DNA of 64,000 nt, taken from NCBI RefSeq assembly GCF_013396335.1, contig NZ_JABWSY010000023.1:7509-71508 (forward strand), written 5' to 3'. Shown in pieces: positions 1 to 8,155 of this stretch (the first letter of the stretch is position 1; each line of letters opens with the position of its first letter). The stretch comes from Bacillus sp. EB106-08-02-XG196 (GTDB lineage Bacteria > Bacillota > Bacilli > Bacillales > Cytobacillaceae). Both the position numbers and the translations under genes were made by a program. Under the pieces are notes generated by a model. The model was not told the origin of the DNA. It ran no database searches and saw nothing but the letters and a program-made list of their open reading frames with translations.

Positions 1-177
1 GAGTCATGGTGTCCGAACCAGATGCAACTTCAGACAAGTTTTGATGAATCTAAGAGTCATGGTGTCCGAACCTGTGGCCTTCAGACAAGTTTGATGAATC
101 TAAGAGTCATGGTGTCCGAACCTGCGGCAACTTCAGACAAGTTCGATGAATCTAAGAGTCATGGTGTCCGAACCAGA
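1..177. repeat. Tandem repeat, about 3.4 copies of a 50-53 bp unit
   Basis: Units start at 1, 54, 104 and 156 (the last one partial). Each opens with GAGTCATGGTGTCCGAACC and continues to a TTTGATGAATCTAA-like end, with indels in the middle. The array touches the window edge and probably extends upstream. One plus frame reads through it and repeats the peptide DESKSHGVRT, but there is no convincing ribosome-binding site. I treat it as a non-coding tandem repeat; its role is unknown. Confidence 0.85.
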
Positions 178-253
178 GGTGACTTAAGCAAAAAACGTTA
201 TTAATCAATAATAAAAACAACAATCTTTGCGAAAACAGCCTTTAAATAAGACC

Positions 254-961
254 TTATTTACGGAATATAGAGAAAATCCAGTCCCATTTATCTTTGGGTT
301 TTTGAATCACTTTTTCTAAACGTTTATTAAAGTCATTTTGTGAAAGCCACTCTTTTTTCATTTCTTCCTTGAGATTTTCTAATTCTCTTTGTAAGTAAAC
401 ACTTTTTTCTTTTTCCTGTTCCAGTAATGTTTCGTAATGTATCTTTTCCTGTTCAGATAATTTTTCAATCCTAGCCTGCGTTTTTTGCGCTGAATTTGAA
501 ATGTTAGAACTTAAATCGTGGTGGTCCTGCTTTAGCCTGGAAACTGTCGTTTTAAGGTCTGCCATATCGTTTATGACTTGGACATTCATTTCACGTGTAG
601 CAGCTAGTTCACTGGCTAAATAGGCTAATATTTCTTTTAGGTGATTGGGGTCTTGGGGTAAATTGTCATACGTATCGGCTGCCGCTATATCTGTTTCACT
701 TATTCCCTCTAGTCTTTCCTTTTGTTGCTGGGCGATTTCTTTAGCCGTATCGTCTAGGGGCTTGTCCGTATCGCGTAACGCTATAAGCGTTTCAATGTCG
801 GATTGTACAAAAATACGACGATCACCTTCTTTTAAAAACACATAGCCATTCCGCTCTAGAATTTGTCCATACTTCCGAACAGTAGGTGTTGCAATCCCGG
901 CTTCCTCAGCCACTTCTTTGGAAGAGAAAGAGCGTTCATACGGTTGAATATCATTTCGCAT
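254..961 (-). CDS. MerR-type HTH / DUF3967-like DNA-binding protein
   Basis: A 235-residue protein. Residues about 11-60 form a MerR/excisionase-type helix-turn-helix (SSKEVAEEAGIATPTVRKYG) with a wing (KEGDRRIF). A long charged coiled coil follows from about 95 to 210. The short C-terminal tail KPKDKWDWIFSIFRK is of the kind seen in Bacillus DUF3967 proteins. That family is common near plasmid and phage genes, and its function is not established. The start is supported by AAAAGGTGATCAGAT before the ATG. A weak TTGAAA/TAATAC promoter may lie just upstream. The neighbours are decayed transporter genes and repeats, so the setting is accessory. DNA binding is inferred from the HTH only. Confidence 0.7.
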   Translation of the reverse strand: MRNDIQPYERSFSSKEVAEEAGIATPTVRKYGQILERNGYVFLKEGDRRIFVQSDIETLIALRDTDKPLDDTAKEIAQQQKERLEGISETDIAAADTYDNLPQDPNHLKEILAYLASELAATREMNVQVINDMADLKTTVSRLKQDHHDLSSNISNSAQKTQARIEKLSEQEKIHYETLLEQEKEKSVYLQRELENLKEEMKKEWLSQNDFNKRLEKVIQKPKDKWDWIFSIFRK

Positions 962-1025
962 ATCTGATCACCTTTTTTATATCAAGTATTAAGGGTTACT
1001 GGCAAATTTTCAAGAGCCATATCAC

Positions 1026-1160
1026 CTAGCGATACAAATAAATATCGGGGGGCGATACATTAGACAAATTTAGATTGTCGGGGAATATGCTAAAATAAAT
1101 GACAACCCCGACAAGCATGGAAATGAAATATATCGTATACAAACGGAAGTTCCGCTTCAT
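1026..1160 (-). pseudogene. N-terminal remnant of a Bce-type ABC transporter permease
   Basis: An ATG after GGAGGAAT opens a 44-codon frame starting MKRNFRLYTIYFISMLVGVV. This looks like the first membrane helix of FtsX/BceB-like permeases, which typically begin with a short basic segment and then a long hydrophobic helix. Homology fades after about residue 24 and a TAG ends the frame. It lies 26 bp behind an ATPase tail in the same orientation, as expected for a BceAB pair. Intact BceB permeases are many hundreds of residues long, so this is a 5' fragment. Confidence 0.55.
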
Positions 1161-1186
1161 ATTCCTCCATGATAAATCAATTACAT

Positions 1187-1420
1187 TCATCGCTTGTCAC
1201 TTCCTATAGCACTTTGAATCGTCAGGATACGGTCAAAGAATTCCTTTTCCGATTGTTCTCCTTTAAACATTTCATTGACGATTTTTCCATCACGAAGAAA
1301 AATGACACGCTGGCAGTAGCTCGCTGCAAAGGGATCGTGCGTAATCATTAGAACCGTTGTCTTAAACGTTTTATTGAGCATACTGACTAATTTGCCCCTC
1401 AACCATCGATATAACAACAT
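1187..1420 (-). pseudogene. C-terminal remnant of a BceA-type ABC transporter ATPase
   Basis: The 77-codon frame holds the end of an ABC ATPase. VLMITHDPFAASYCQRVIF carries the H-loop histidine, followed by LRDGKI and a typical BceA tail (FFDRILTIQSAIGSD). Walker A, the LSGGQ signature and Walker B are all missing, and the first 15 or so residues are unrelated sequence read into the frame. Family members have about 250 residues. The fragment stops 26 bp before the permease remnant. BceAB systems usually export or detoxify peptide antibiotics; this copy cannot work. Confidence 0.75.
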
Positions 1421-1668
1421 CTAAAGTGACAGTTTTGTCATGTTAAGAGGGAAATTTGATGAAACAACTTTCCTATCATTCGCTGCTACCTTTCCAAACT
1501 AAAATAGATTTGAAACAAAATTTTTTTATTATTTGTCACTAATAGTAGATACTTGTCCATTCAAATTTTTCTTACCATCATATTTTAATATAAGTATGTG
1601 ATAGATTCTCTTGATCCTATTATTATTATTTTTTACTTTAATAGTCAACAAAAAGGGGAGTGTAAGGA

Positions 1669-2499
1669 ATGGCAAGTAGTACATTCAATGTAGATATTGA
1701 AATTCAAGATTTAAACGGAGCCGAAGGTGATCATAAGCAAGACTTTTCTGAACTTGAGGCACTTACGACTCGTATTAATGAGTTAGTGGCTAACATGTTA
1801 AACCGAGAAAATTGTTTGAAAGACGAATTGGCAGCTAAAAAAGAAGATATAGCTTCCATTACCGCTAGCCTTGAAAAAAGTAATAAAGAAATAGCAGAAC
1901 TTCAAAATCAAATAGCCGAAATGAAAGCTGCCAATGAAAAAAGTCAATCATTGATTGGGGGGATAAGCGGTATAGTAGCTGAGCAAGAAATGCAGCTGCA
2001 AAATCTAAGAGAAGTAATTGGCACCAAGGAACAAATAATTACGTCATTTGCTGTAAGTCTAGAAAACAGCAAAAAGGAAATTGTAGAACTTCATAAACAA
2101 GTAGACGAATTGAAAGCAACCAATGGAAATCAAAAAAGACTGATTAAAGAATACAAAGAAAAACTTGATTCGTTAAGCGGAGAATTATCACTATTAACCA
2201 ACCAACAAAATGATCTACAAGCTGAGGAAAGTACGGAACTGAAAGCAGAGCCGAACACTAAAGAAGAAAATATGGTGTTGAAAGCAGAGCCGGAAACTAC
2301 AGAGGAAAATTCGGCGCTGAATGCAGAGAAGAATGCTAAAGAAGAAAATAAGTTGCTTAAAGCAGACCGCAAAGCTCAAAAGAAAAAGCTTAAAAAATTT
2401 CTGAAACAGAACCCAAATGCGAATGAAAAGATTTTAGCAGAACAACTAGGGGTAGACAGTTCCTATATAATTGGGCTTCGAAAAGAATTTGATATTTGA
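1669..2499 (+). CDS. Coiled-coil protein with repeats and a C-terminal HTH-like tail (unknown)
   Basis: I do not recognise this 276-residue protein. After a polar N terminus, residues about 25-185 are heptad-rich coiled coil, including two related segments (IASITASLEKSNKEIAELQ and IITSFAVSLENSKKEIVEL). Residues 191-242 are four 13-residue repeats beginning LKAEP/LNAEK/LKADR. The last 36 or so residues (ILAEQLGVDSSYIIGLRKEF) look like a helix-turn-helix. There is no signal peptide or membrane segment. The start follows AAAAAGGGGAGTGTAAGGA. The gene is monocistronic, with its own terminator. A DNA-binding, filament-forming or scaffold role is possible but only inferred. Confidence 0.7.
   Translation: MASSTFNVDIEIQDLNGAEGDHKQDFSELEALTTRINELVANMLNRENCLKDELAAKKEDIASITASLEKSNKEIAELQNQIAEMKAANEKSQSLIGGISGIVAEQEMQLQNLREVIGTKEQIITSFAVSLENSKKEIVELHKQVDELKATNGNQKRLIKEYKEKLDSLSGELSLLTNQQNDLQAEESTELKAEPNTKEENMVLKAEPETTEENSALNAEKNAKEENKLLKADRKAQKKKLKKFLKQNPNANEKILAEQLGVDSSYIIGLRKEFDI
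2239..2394 (+). repeat. Four in-frame 39-bp repeats inside the coiled-coil gene
   Basis: Units start at 2239, 2278, 2317 and 2356. They encode 13-residue peptides of the form LKAEPxTxEENxx. The first two are closest and the fourth has drifted to a lysine-rich version. Repeats of this kind often vary in copy number between strains. Confidence 0.8.
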
Positions 2500-2510
2500 A
2501 TGATTGATAA

Positions 2511-2534
2511 AAGGGGCTTCTAAAGCCCTTTTTA
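2511..2534 (+). terminator. Intrinsic terminator of the coiled-coil gene
   Basis: AAGGGGCTT and AAGCCCTTT arms enclose a short loop and run into a T-rich tract, 12 bp after the stop codon at 2499. Confidence 0.85.
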
Positions 2535-2712
2535 TTTTATTCCCGATCATTCCTCACACACGTTTTGTTATGTCACGTCACATCATGTCCTTCCGGTTTC
2601 CGTTTATTATCATATTTCAACAAAAATAGTTTATTATTTCCCTGAAAATACAAACTTCGACTTGTTCAGCGATTTTTCTCCTTTAATCAATCCACTGATT
2701 AAAATTTGATGC

Positions 2713-2741
2713 AAAAAGAGACCTCCTAAAAAGAAGGTCCC
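2713..2741 (-). terminator. Terminator of the amiE-nagZ-namZ operon
   Basis: On the minus strand, GGGACCTTCT pairs with AGGAGGTCTC around a TTTT loop (two G-T pairs), followed by TTTTT. It lies 11 bp beyond the namZ stop. Confidence 0.85.
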
Positions 2742-2751
2742 TGCACACCTA

Positions 2752-4002
2752 TTAATATAATAAATACTTCTCACGAACCTCGTTAAATTGCTCTAATCCC
2801 GCCTGCCATGCTGCTTTCATTTCTTCAACACTTTTTCCAGCTTCAATATCGGCGCGGATGGAGCCATTGCCGACAAGGTTATCAAAGAAGGAGATTCCTG
2901 CTGCGCTCGGTGTTCTAAATTGGAAGTCATTTGGATACATATCATGGATTGTTTTTACGATATATAATCCAGTTTCAAACGGCTTATAGGCATTTCGGTC
3001 TGTGATATGAATTTGAATACCATGGCTTAACACATTCGCATGCTTCGAGAATGTCGGGATAAACGAAGCCGCTCTGAATGTGACACCAGGTAGTTTGTAA
3101 GAGTTTAACATGGAAGCCAAGCTGTCACTATTAATGAACGGTGCTCCAATCAATTCAAACGGCTTTGTTGTTCCTCGTCCCTCGGAAACATTGGTTCCTT
3201 CAATGAGGGCAGCACCTGGGTACACTACAGCAGTTTCCAGGGATGGCATGTTTGGTGATGGAAGTACCCATTCTAATCGTGTCTCATCGTAATACATGTT
3301 TCGTTTCCAGCCTTCCATTTCCACTACCGTTAAATCTGCTCCAATTCCAAATTCGCGATTGAAAAGCTTCGCTAACTCCCCAACGGTCATCCCGTGGCGA
3401 ACAGGAATCGGATATTCACCGATGAACGAGGAGTACTTATCCTCAAGCACAGGTCCTTCAACTTTTGTCCCGCTGATTGGATTCGGGCGGTCAAGGACAA
3501 TGATTGGAATATTGTTCTCTTTTGCTGCTTCCATTGCTAATGCCATTGTGTAAATATAGGTGTAAAAACGTGTCCCTACATCTTGGATATCGAATAACAA
3601 AACATCGACATTGTTAAGCATTTCAGGTGTCGGCTTTTTTGTCTTTCCATATAAGCTATAAACAGGAAGTCCGGTTTTTTCATCCGTATATTGTTCAACG
3701 TACTGACCTGCTTGTGCACTTCCTCGTACGCCATGTTCAGGGCCGTAAAGAGCAGTAAGGTTCACATCGGAATTATTAAAGAGTAAATCCACGATACTCG
3801 TAACGTTCTGATCAACTCCCGTTGGATTTGTAATTAAACCTACGCGTTTATCTTTAATCAAATCAATTTGATCCTGTAATAAAACCTCGATGCCTAAACG
3901 GAACTTTTTATTCTTTTTCTCTTTATCGTTCTTAGCCATCGCCGCAGAAACAGTAGAAAGTAGTAGAACGAGAATCAATAATCCTGTAAGCCACTTTTTC
4001 AA
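2752..4002 (-). CDS. namZ: Exo-beta-N-acetylmuramidase NamZ (DUF1343 family)
   Basis: Secreted or surface enzyme of 416 residues. A signal peptide covers about 1-23 (basic MKKW, hydrophobic core, cleavage after AMA). The DUF1343 hallmark YGPEHGVRG is at 86-94 and holds the acidic residue thought to be catalytic; DVGTRFYTYIYT and the RPNPISG loop follow. In B. subtilis NamZ (YbbC) removes MurNAc from the non-reducing end of muropeptides and works with NagZ and AmiE in cell-wall salvage. Here it is the last gene of the same three-gene cluster, 30 bp after nagZ. Length and motifs are complete. Function is assigned from family and context. Confidence 0.92.
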   Translation of the reverse strand: MKKWLTGLLILVLLLSTVSAAMAKNDKEKKNKKFRLGIEVLLQDQIDLIKDKRVGLITNPTGVDQNVTSIVDLLFNNSDVNLTALYGPEHGVRGSAQAGQYVEQYTDEKTGLPVYSLYGKTKKPTPEMLNNVDVLLFDIQDVGTRFYTYIYTMALAMEAAKENNIPIIVLDRPNPISGTKVEGPVLEDKYSSFIGEYPIPVRHGMTVGELAKLFNREFGIGADLTVVEMEGWKRNMYYDETRLEWVLPSPNMPSLETAVVYPGAALIEGTNVSEGRGTTKPFELIGAPFINSDSLASMLNSYKLPGVTFRAASFIPTFSKHANVLSHGIQIHITDRNAYKPFETGLYIVKTIHDMYPNDFQFRTPSAAGISFFDNLVGNGSIRADIEAGKSVEEMKAAWQAGLEQFNEVREKYLLY

Positions 4003-4032
4003 AAGTATCCCTCCTCTTTATCTATTCCCTGC

Positions 4033-6096
4033 CTAGTATCCTAACCCGTGATCAAATCCATATAAAACACTGCCATCATGGTTGTAAATAGTTACTGGCA
4101 GTTTTCCAGTTGGGTTGTTTTTACCAAAAATGGTGTTTGCGGCTGCTTCGAAGCTTGCAGGTCTAAATCCATACTGCACTAGGTAAGCATTAACATTAGG
4201 GTAGGCCATAATATCGTACGGATTTCTGATTCCGACACCAATTATCTGAACATCCGTTTCTTCTATGAGCTGATTTGCTAGTTTCATTAAGTTCGTGCTG
4301 GCTGCTCTTTGAGCTACGTTTGAAGTCGAAGTTCCTAAAATAACATATTTCGCAGTTTTCACTGTTGCTAAATCAGCAGCTGAAAGTAGTGCTGTATTAT
4401 TAATAACTGTAACGTTACTATGATGCTTTTTTACCTCGGCAGCAATTTCAGAACTACTTGAACCTACAACAACAATCTTTTCATCTACAGTTAATTGAAG
4501 CGGAAGGGCAGCCTCATTTTTTACAAGAGTAATTGATTTTTCTGCTGCTTCTTTTTCAATTGCTTTATGTTCAGGTGATCCTACGACTTGAAGTGCTTTT
4601 GCTACCTTTTCATCCAGACTCTTTTCTACTTCTGCCTTAACGATGCTTCTATTCAGTTTCAAGGTTAAAATCCTCTCTACTGACTGCTCAAGTCGACTTT
4701 CTGAAATATCGCCTGAGTTCACAGCATCATAAAGTCCATTTGCTACATCTACGATTCCAACTGGCATTAACAGGATATCCGCCCCTGCTTTAACAGCACG
4801 GATTGCCGCATCAACAGGACCAAAATGATCTGCAATTGCACCCATATTCATCGCATCCGTTACTATAACTCCTTTAAAGCCCATTTCTTCGCGCATAAGA
4901 CCCGTTAATATCTTGTGGGAAAGTGTACCTGGTACAGCGACTTCTGTTCCGTCTTTTTTAGAGATTGCTTTCGTATCATCAATTTTTGGGAATGTCACGT
5001 GTGCTGACATAATCGCATCAATTCCCGTATCCATTGCCTGTTGGAAAGGATACAATTCTACATTCTTCAAACGATCAATATCATGAGGTACAGATGGAAG
5101 TCCTACATGTGAATCAACAGCAGTATCTCCATGGCCAGGAAAATGCTTTGCAGTTGCTGCAGTGCCCGTTTCATGGAGCCCTTTAATATAGGCATTTCCT
5201 AGGTTAGCTACTAACTCAGGATCCTCACCAAAAGATCGAACACCTATCACCGGATTATCTGGATTGTTGTTTATATCCAATACTGGTCCAAAGTTCATGT
5301 TAATACCAAGTGCATTAAGCTCTTCACCAATTGTTCGTCCAATTTTTTCGGCAAGCTCTTCAGATCTAGTCGCACCTAACGCCATATTCCCTGGCATGTC
5401 GGTACCAGTTTGCAGACGTGTAACAATTCCACCTTCTTGGTCAATGGAAATTAACAGTCCGTACTTTTCCGCAGCTTCCTGATAGGCACTGACTAGCTTA
5501 GTTGTTTGATCAGCAGTCACTGTGTTTTCTCGGAATAAAATCACACCGCCGAGATGATAATCCTTCACAAGCTTGGCAATTTCGTCGTTCATTACTGTGA
5601 CATTTTTGCCATTCCAATTCCTAAAATCGGGCATTAGCATTTGTCCGACCTTTTCTTCCATACTCATATGCTTGATGGCATTTCCGATGAGGTCATAGCG
5701 TGCACCTTTTTCTTTTTCAATAAGGACCTGTTCTTGATTTCCTTTGAATTGAATCGAAATTCTGTCGCTATGGCTGCCATCGCTGACAGATATAAATGTT
5801 TTACCATTGTGACCGGATAAAGTTATTACACCATCTTTAGATACAGAGGCAACATTTTTATTAGAAGATTGCCATTTTAGGTTCTCAGATGCCAGCTTAA
5901 AGTGACCATCCTCATAAACATGAAGTGCATTTAAATCAAGCTTGCTATCCTTTACTTCTCTTGTAACCTGTGGAACATTGAGATCAATCACTAAATCCTC
6001 AATTCCCGTGGCAGCTCCCCCTGCAAGTGGGATTCCCGTTAATACTAGAGCAAATGCCAGAAACGAGGTGATAAATGTCTTTAAAAATTTGCGCAT
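4033..6096 (-). CDS. nagZ: Beta-N-acetylglucosaminidase NagZ (glycoside hydrolase family 3)
   Basis: A 687-residue exported enzyme that cleaves terminal GlcNAc from muropeptides. The signal peptide is about 1-29. Residues about 40-118 resemble a bacterial Ig-like (Big2) domain (LKWQSSNKNVASVSKDGVI). The GH3 barrel follows from about 135. It contains the KHFPGHGDTAVDSH loop at 317-330, whose Asp-His pair acts as acid/base in Gram-positive NagZ, and the nucleophile Asp414 in VTDAMNMGA. A second alpha/beta domain occupies about 490-687. B. subtilis NagZ is slightly shorter (about 640 residues); the extra length is mostly the N-terminal Ig-like part. It sits between amiE and namZ with 22- and 30-bp gaps. 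Confidence 0.93.
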   Translation of the reverse strand: MRKFLKTFITSFLAFALVLTGIPLAGGAATGIEDLVIDLNVPQVTREVKDSKLDLNALHVYEDGHFKLASENLKWQSSNKNVASVSKDGVITLSGHNGKTFISVSDGSHSDRISIQFKGNQEQVLIEKEKGARYDLIGNAIKHMSMEEKVGQMLMPDFRNWNGKNVTVMNDEIAKLVKDYHLGGVILFRENTVTADQTTKLVSAYQEAAEKYGLLISIDQEGGIVTRLQTGTDMPGNMALGATRSEELAEKIGRTIGEELNALGINMNFGPVLDINNNPDNPVIGVRSFGEDPELVANLGNAYIKGLHETGTAATAKHFPGHGDTAVDSHVGLPSVPHDIDRLKNVELYPFQQAMDTGIDAIMSAHVTFPKIDDTKAISKKDGTEVAVPGTLSHKILTGLMREEMGFKGVIVTDAMNMGAIADHFGPVDAAIRAVKAGADILLMPVGIVDVANGLYDAVNSGDISESRLEQSVERILTLKLNRSIVKAEVEKSLDEKVAKALQVVGSPEHKAIEKEAAEKSITLVKNEAALPLQLTVDEKIVVVGSSSSEIAAEVKKHHSNVTVINNTALLSAADLATVKTAKYVILGTSTSNVAQRAASTNLMKLANQLIEETDVQIIGVGIRNPYDIMAYPNVNAYLVQYGFRPASFEAAANTIFGKNNPTGKLPVTIYNHDGSVLYGFDHGLGY

Positions 6097-6118
6097 GTTG
6101 TTTCTCCTCCTCTAACTT

Positions 6119-7804
6119 TTAATAATCTCTTAGTTCCCATTCATTATTTTTAAAAGAAAGATTTGATCCAGAATCCAGTTTTGGATTCTGAATGTACCAA
6201 CCTCGGGAATTGGTAGATTCATCAGTTCGATAGACAAACCGTAATTTTGTCGCATCACTAGGTATAGCCAATTCTTTATTTTCCCAGCCATTACTTGTGC
6301 CTGTTAATAGAGCAACTTGATGCCAACTGCCACCTCTAAAAATCTCTACAGACCCGATATCCCAGATATTCTCAATCATATGCCATGTGGAGAAGGTGAG
6401 TTTGGTATCCTTAGATAAATGGATATCAGTTTCCATTTCTCGGTTTAGCTTGTCGCCGTACCCTGCAAACCAAGCATCTCTCTTACCAGGAATCGAGACA
6501 GGGATTGAATCTGCTATATTTCTTGCAAATAAGCGGCGGGTTTGGTTCATGGATCCCATAGTTCTTGACGGATGGACACGATTGGTCAATAAAATTGCTA
6601 CTGTTTTATTGTTCGGGCTTACTACAATCGAAGTTCCTGTATAACCCGTATGGCCAAAAGAGTATGTACCTTCTGATAAAGCATCCATATACCAGCCTTG
6701 GCCTAACTCCCAGCCAAGGCCATGGTCATTTCCAGAGAATGCCTCATTCTGATTTTGCAGCAGCAACTGTACTGTTTCCGGCTTCAAGATTTTTTGTCCG
6801 CCATAACTTCCTTCATTAATGAAAATATGGGCAAGTTTAGCTAAGTCAATGGCGGTAGAGAACACACCAGCATGACCAGCAACCCCATCCAATGACCAAG
6901 CATTCTCATCATGAACTTCTCCCCACACGAGACCGCGATTTGGTGTTGTTTGGTATTCAGTTGCAGCAATACGGTTCTTCAAAGAAGCTGGTGGATTGTA
7001 CATCGTATCCTTCATCCCTAAAGGTTCTGTGATATGCTCCCGGACGAATTCATCCTGACGCTTTCCAGACCAGTGCTCAACTAACATTCCTAACGTAATC
7101 ATGTTTAAATCACTGTATTCATATGTTGTACCGGAAGCATTTTTCAACGGTTGGTTTAATACCAACTTCAGCCTATCTTCTCTTGAATTCCCTTTTGAAT
7201 ATAAAGGAATCCAAGCGGTGAACCCGGAAGTATGGGTTAACAACTGACGAATCGTTACGTTTTCTTTCCCGTTTGCAGCAAATTCAGGAATATGTTTTGC
7301 CACCGGATCATCAAGATTGAATAATCCTTTTTCAAAAAGGATCATTACGGCCGTTGCAGTGAAAATTTTACTGATAGACGCCAAGTCAAAAATCGTGTTG
7401 TTTTCCATAGGAATTGGATTTTTCATTTCGGTAAAATTACCATCGGTGTATTGAGCTGAAAAGCCAAAAGCGTCATGTTTTACAATTTTTCCAGCTCTCG
7501 CTACAAAAGTGACAGCACCTGGCATTAATTTTTGTGAAATTGCTTGGTTCATAATATGATCAATTTGCTGGAGTGGAGCATCCACCATTCCAGCTCCTCG
7601 CGCTGAACTTGAGTGGAGCACTCTCGATACAGGAATGATTGTCGAATTCCATGTAAAGACAGGGTGTGGTTTCTTAGATGGGAATGTGAGTTTTCCTCGC
7701 TTTTCAATCGTTGAATCATTGGGAAGTTCATTGTTGGCAAATACGGGTGATGTGCCTAGTAGCAAGGTACAAACTGCAGTAATCATAAACGTTTTACTTT
7801 TCAT
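6119..7804 (-). CDS. amiE: N-acetylmuramyl-L-alanine amidase AmiE-like serine hydrolase with extra C-terminal domain
   Basis: Exported serine hydrolase of the class C beta-lactamase fold, 561 residues from the preferred ATG, which follows AAAGGAGGATGT; an upstream in-frame start lacks a ribosome site. The signal peptide is about 1-23 (ends PVFA). Catalytic Ser143-x-x-Lys146 lies in ASISK, the Tyr motif YSDLN at 230-234, and HTG at 385-387. In B. subtilis AmiE (YbbE) strips peptides from MurNAc. About 115 residues beyond the hydrolase (GSVEIFRGGSWHQVALL onward) look like a beta-sandwich carbohydrate- or protein-binding module. I recall no such extension in B. subtilis AmiE (about 440 residues). 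First gene of the operon. Confidence 0.88.
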   Translation of the reverse strand: MKSKTFMITAVCTLLLGTSPVFANNELPNDSTIEKRGKLTFPSKKPHPVFTWNSTIIPVSRVLHSSSARGAGMVDAPLQQIDHIMNQAISQKLMPGAVTFVARAGKIVKHDAFGFSAQYTDGNFTEMKNPIPMENNTIFDLASISKIFTATAVMILFEKGLFNLDDPVAKHIPEFAANGKENVTIRQLLTHTSGFTAWIPLYSKGNSREDRLKLVLNQPLKNASGTTYEYSDLNMITLGMLVEHWSGKRQDEFVREHITEPLGMKDTMYNPPASLKNRIAATEYQTTPNRGLVWGEVHDENAWSLDGVAGHAGVFSTAIDLAKLAHIFINEGSYGGQKILKPETVQLLLQNQNEAFSGNDHGLGWELGQGWYMDALSEGTYSFGHTGYTGTSIVVSPNNKTVAILLTNRVHPSRTMGSMNQTRRLFARNIADSIPVSIPGKRDAWFAGYGDKLNREMETDIHLSKDTKLTFSTWHMIENIWDIGSVEIFRGGSWHQVALLTGTSNGWENKELAIPSDATKLRFVYRTDESTNSRGWYIQNPKLDSGSNLSFKNNEWELRDY

Positions 7805-7866
7805 ACATCCTCCTTTATACAATTGATTGAATTGTAGGCTGGTCTCCCCTATGTATACCAAAATAC

Positions 7867-7880
7867 TGGTAACGCTTACA
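7867..7880 (-). promoter_or_regulatory. cre box (CcpA site) upstream of amiE
   Basis: The minus strand reads TGTAAGCGTTACCA, matching the Bacillus cre consensus TGWAARCGYTWNCW at every position. It lies 63 bp before the amiE start, downstream of the probable promoter, a place where CcpA blocks transcription. Catabolite repression is inferred, not shown. Confidence 0.75.
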
Positions 7881-7912
7881 ACTTATAGTAAAAGTATATA
7901 GGTAATGTTGTG

Positions 7913-7930
7913 AAGTGGTCTATACCACTT
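7913..7930. promoter_or_regulatory. Palindromic GntR/NagR-type operator
   Basis: AAGTGGT-CTAT-ACCACTT is a perfect 7-bp inverted repeat. The core TGGTATAGACCA (minus strand) matches the pattern bound by GntR/HutC-family aminosugar regulators (NagR of Bacillus, DasR of Streptomyces). A possible -35 (TTCACA) overlaps its downstream edge, so binding would block the promoter. No regulator gene is present in the window. Confidence 0.7.
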
Positions 7931-8077
7931 AAGTCACATAACAGGCGTTTCTACAGGTAAAAAGGATTACGCCATTAGCATTATTTTTTAAAATACATGA
8001 CAAAAAAGTGAAATAATATTTCAACATTTAGCAGAATGCTGCTAATTCTATAAAGGATGTCATCCATAGCAATATTA

Positions 8078-8124
8078 AAACATAAAAAAGACCCCCTCCA
8101 AATTGGTTGAGAGCCTTTGAAGTG
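8078..8124 (-). terminator. Terminator of the CapA-family gene; copy C of the rpsI terminator block
   Basis: A CCAAATTGG hairpin with a following T tract on the minus strand. Eighteen identical bases on each side (ending AAAAAAGACCCC and beginning TTGAGAGCC) match the block downstream of rpsI at 13624-13671, so the similarity goes beyond terminator function. Confidence 0.8.
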
Positions 8125-8155
8125 ATGTAAAGATGAATTCATTTATCCTCTTCGT

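Noticed and set aside
1..177. CRISPR array
   Set aside because: Units are contiguous tandem repeats with no unique spacers, and no cas genes are present.
22..204. Short plus-strand ORF across the tandem repeats
   Set aside because: No ribosome site; the frame is open only because of the repeated unit.
1169..1351. Plus-strand ORF opposite the ABC ATPase remnant
   Set aside because: Antisense shadow of the ATPase fragment.
2130..2372. 80-codon ORF opposite the coiled-coil repeats
   Set aside because: Its Ser/Phe-rich repeats are only the antisense of the Lys/Glu repeats.
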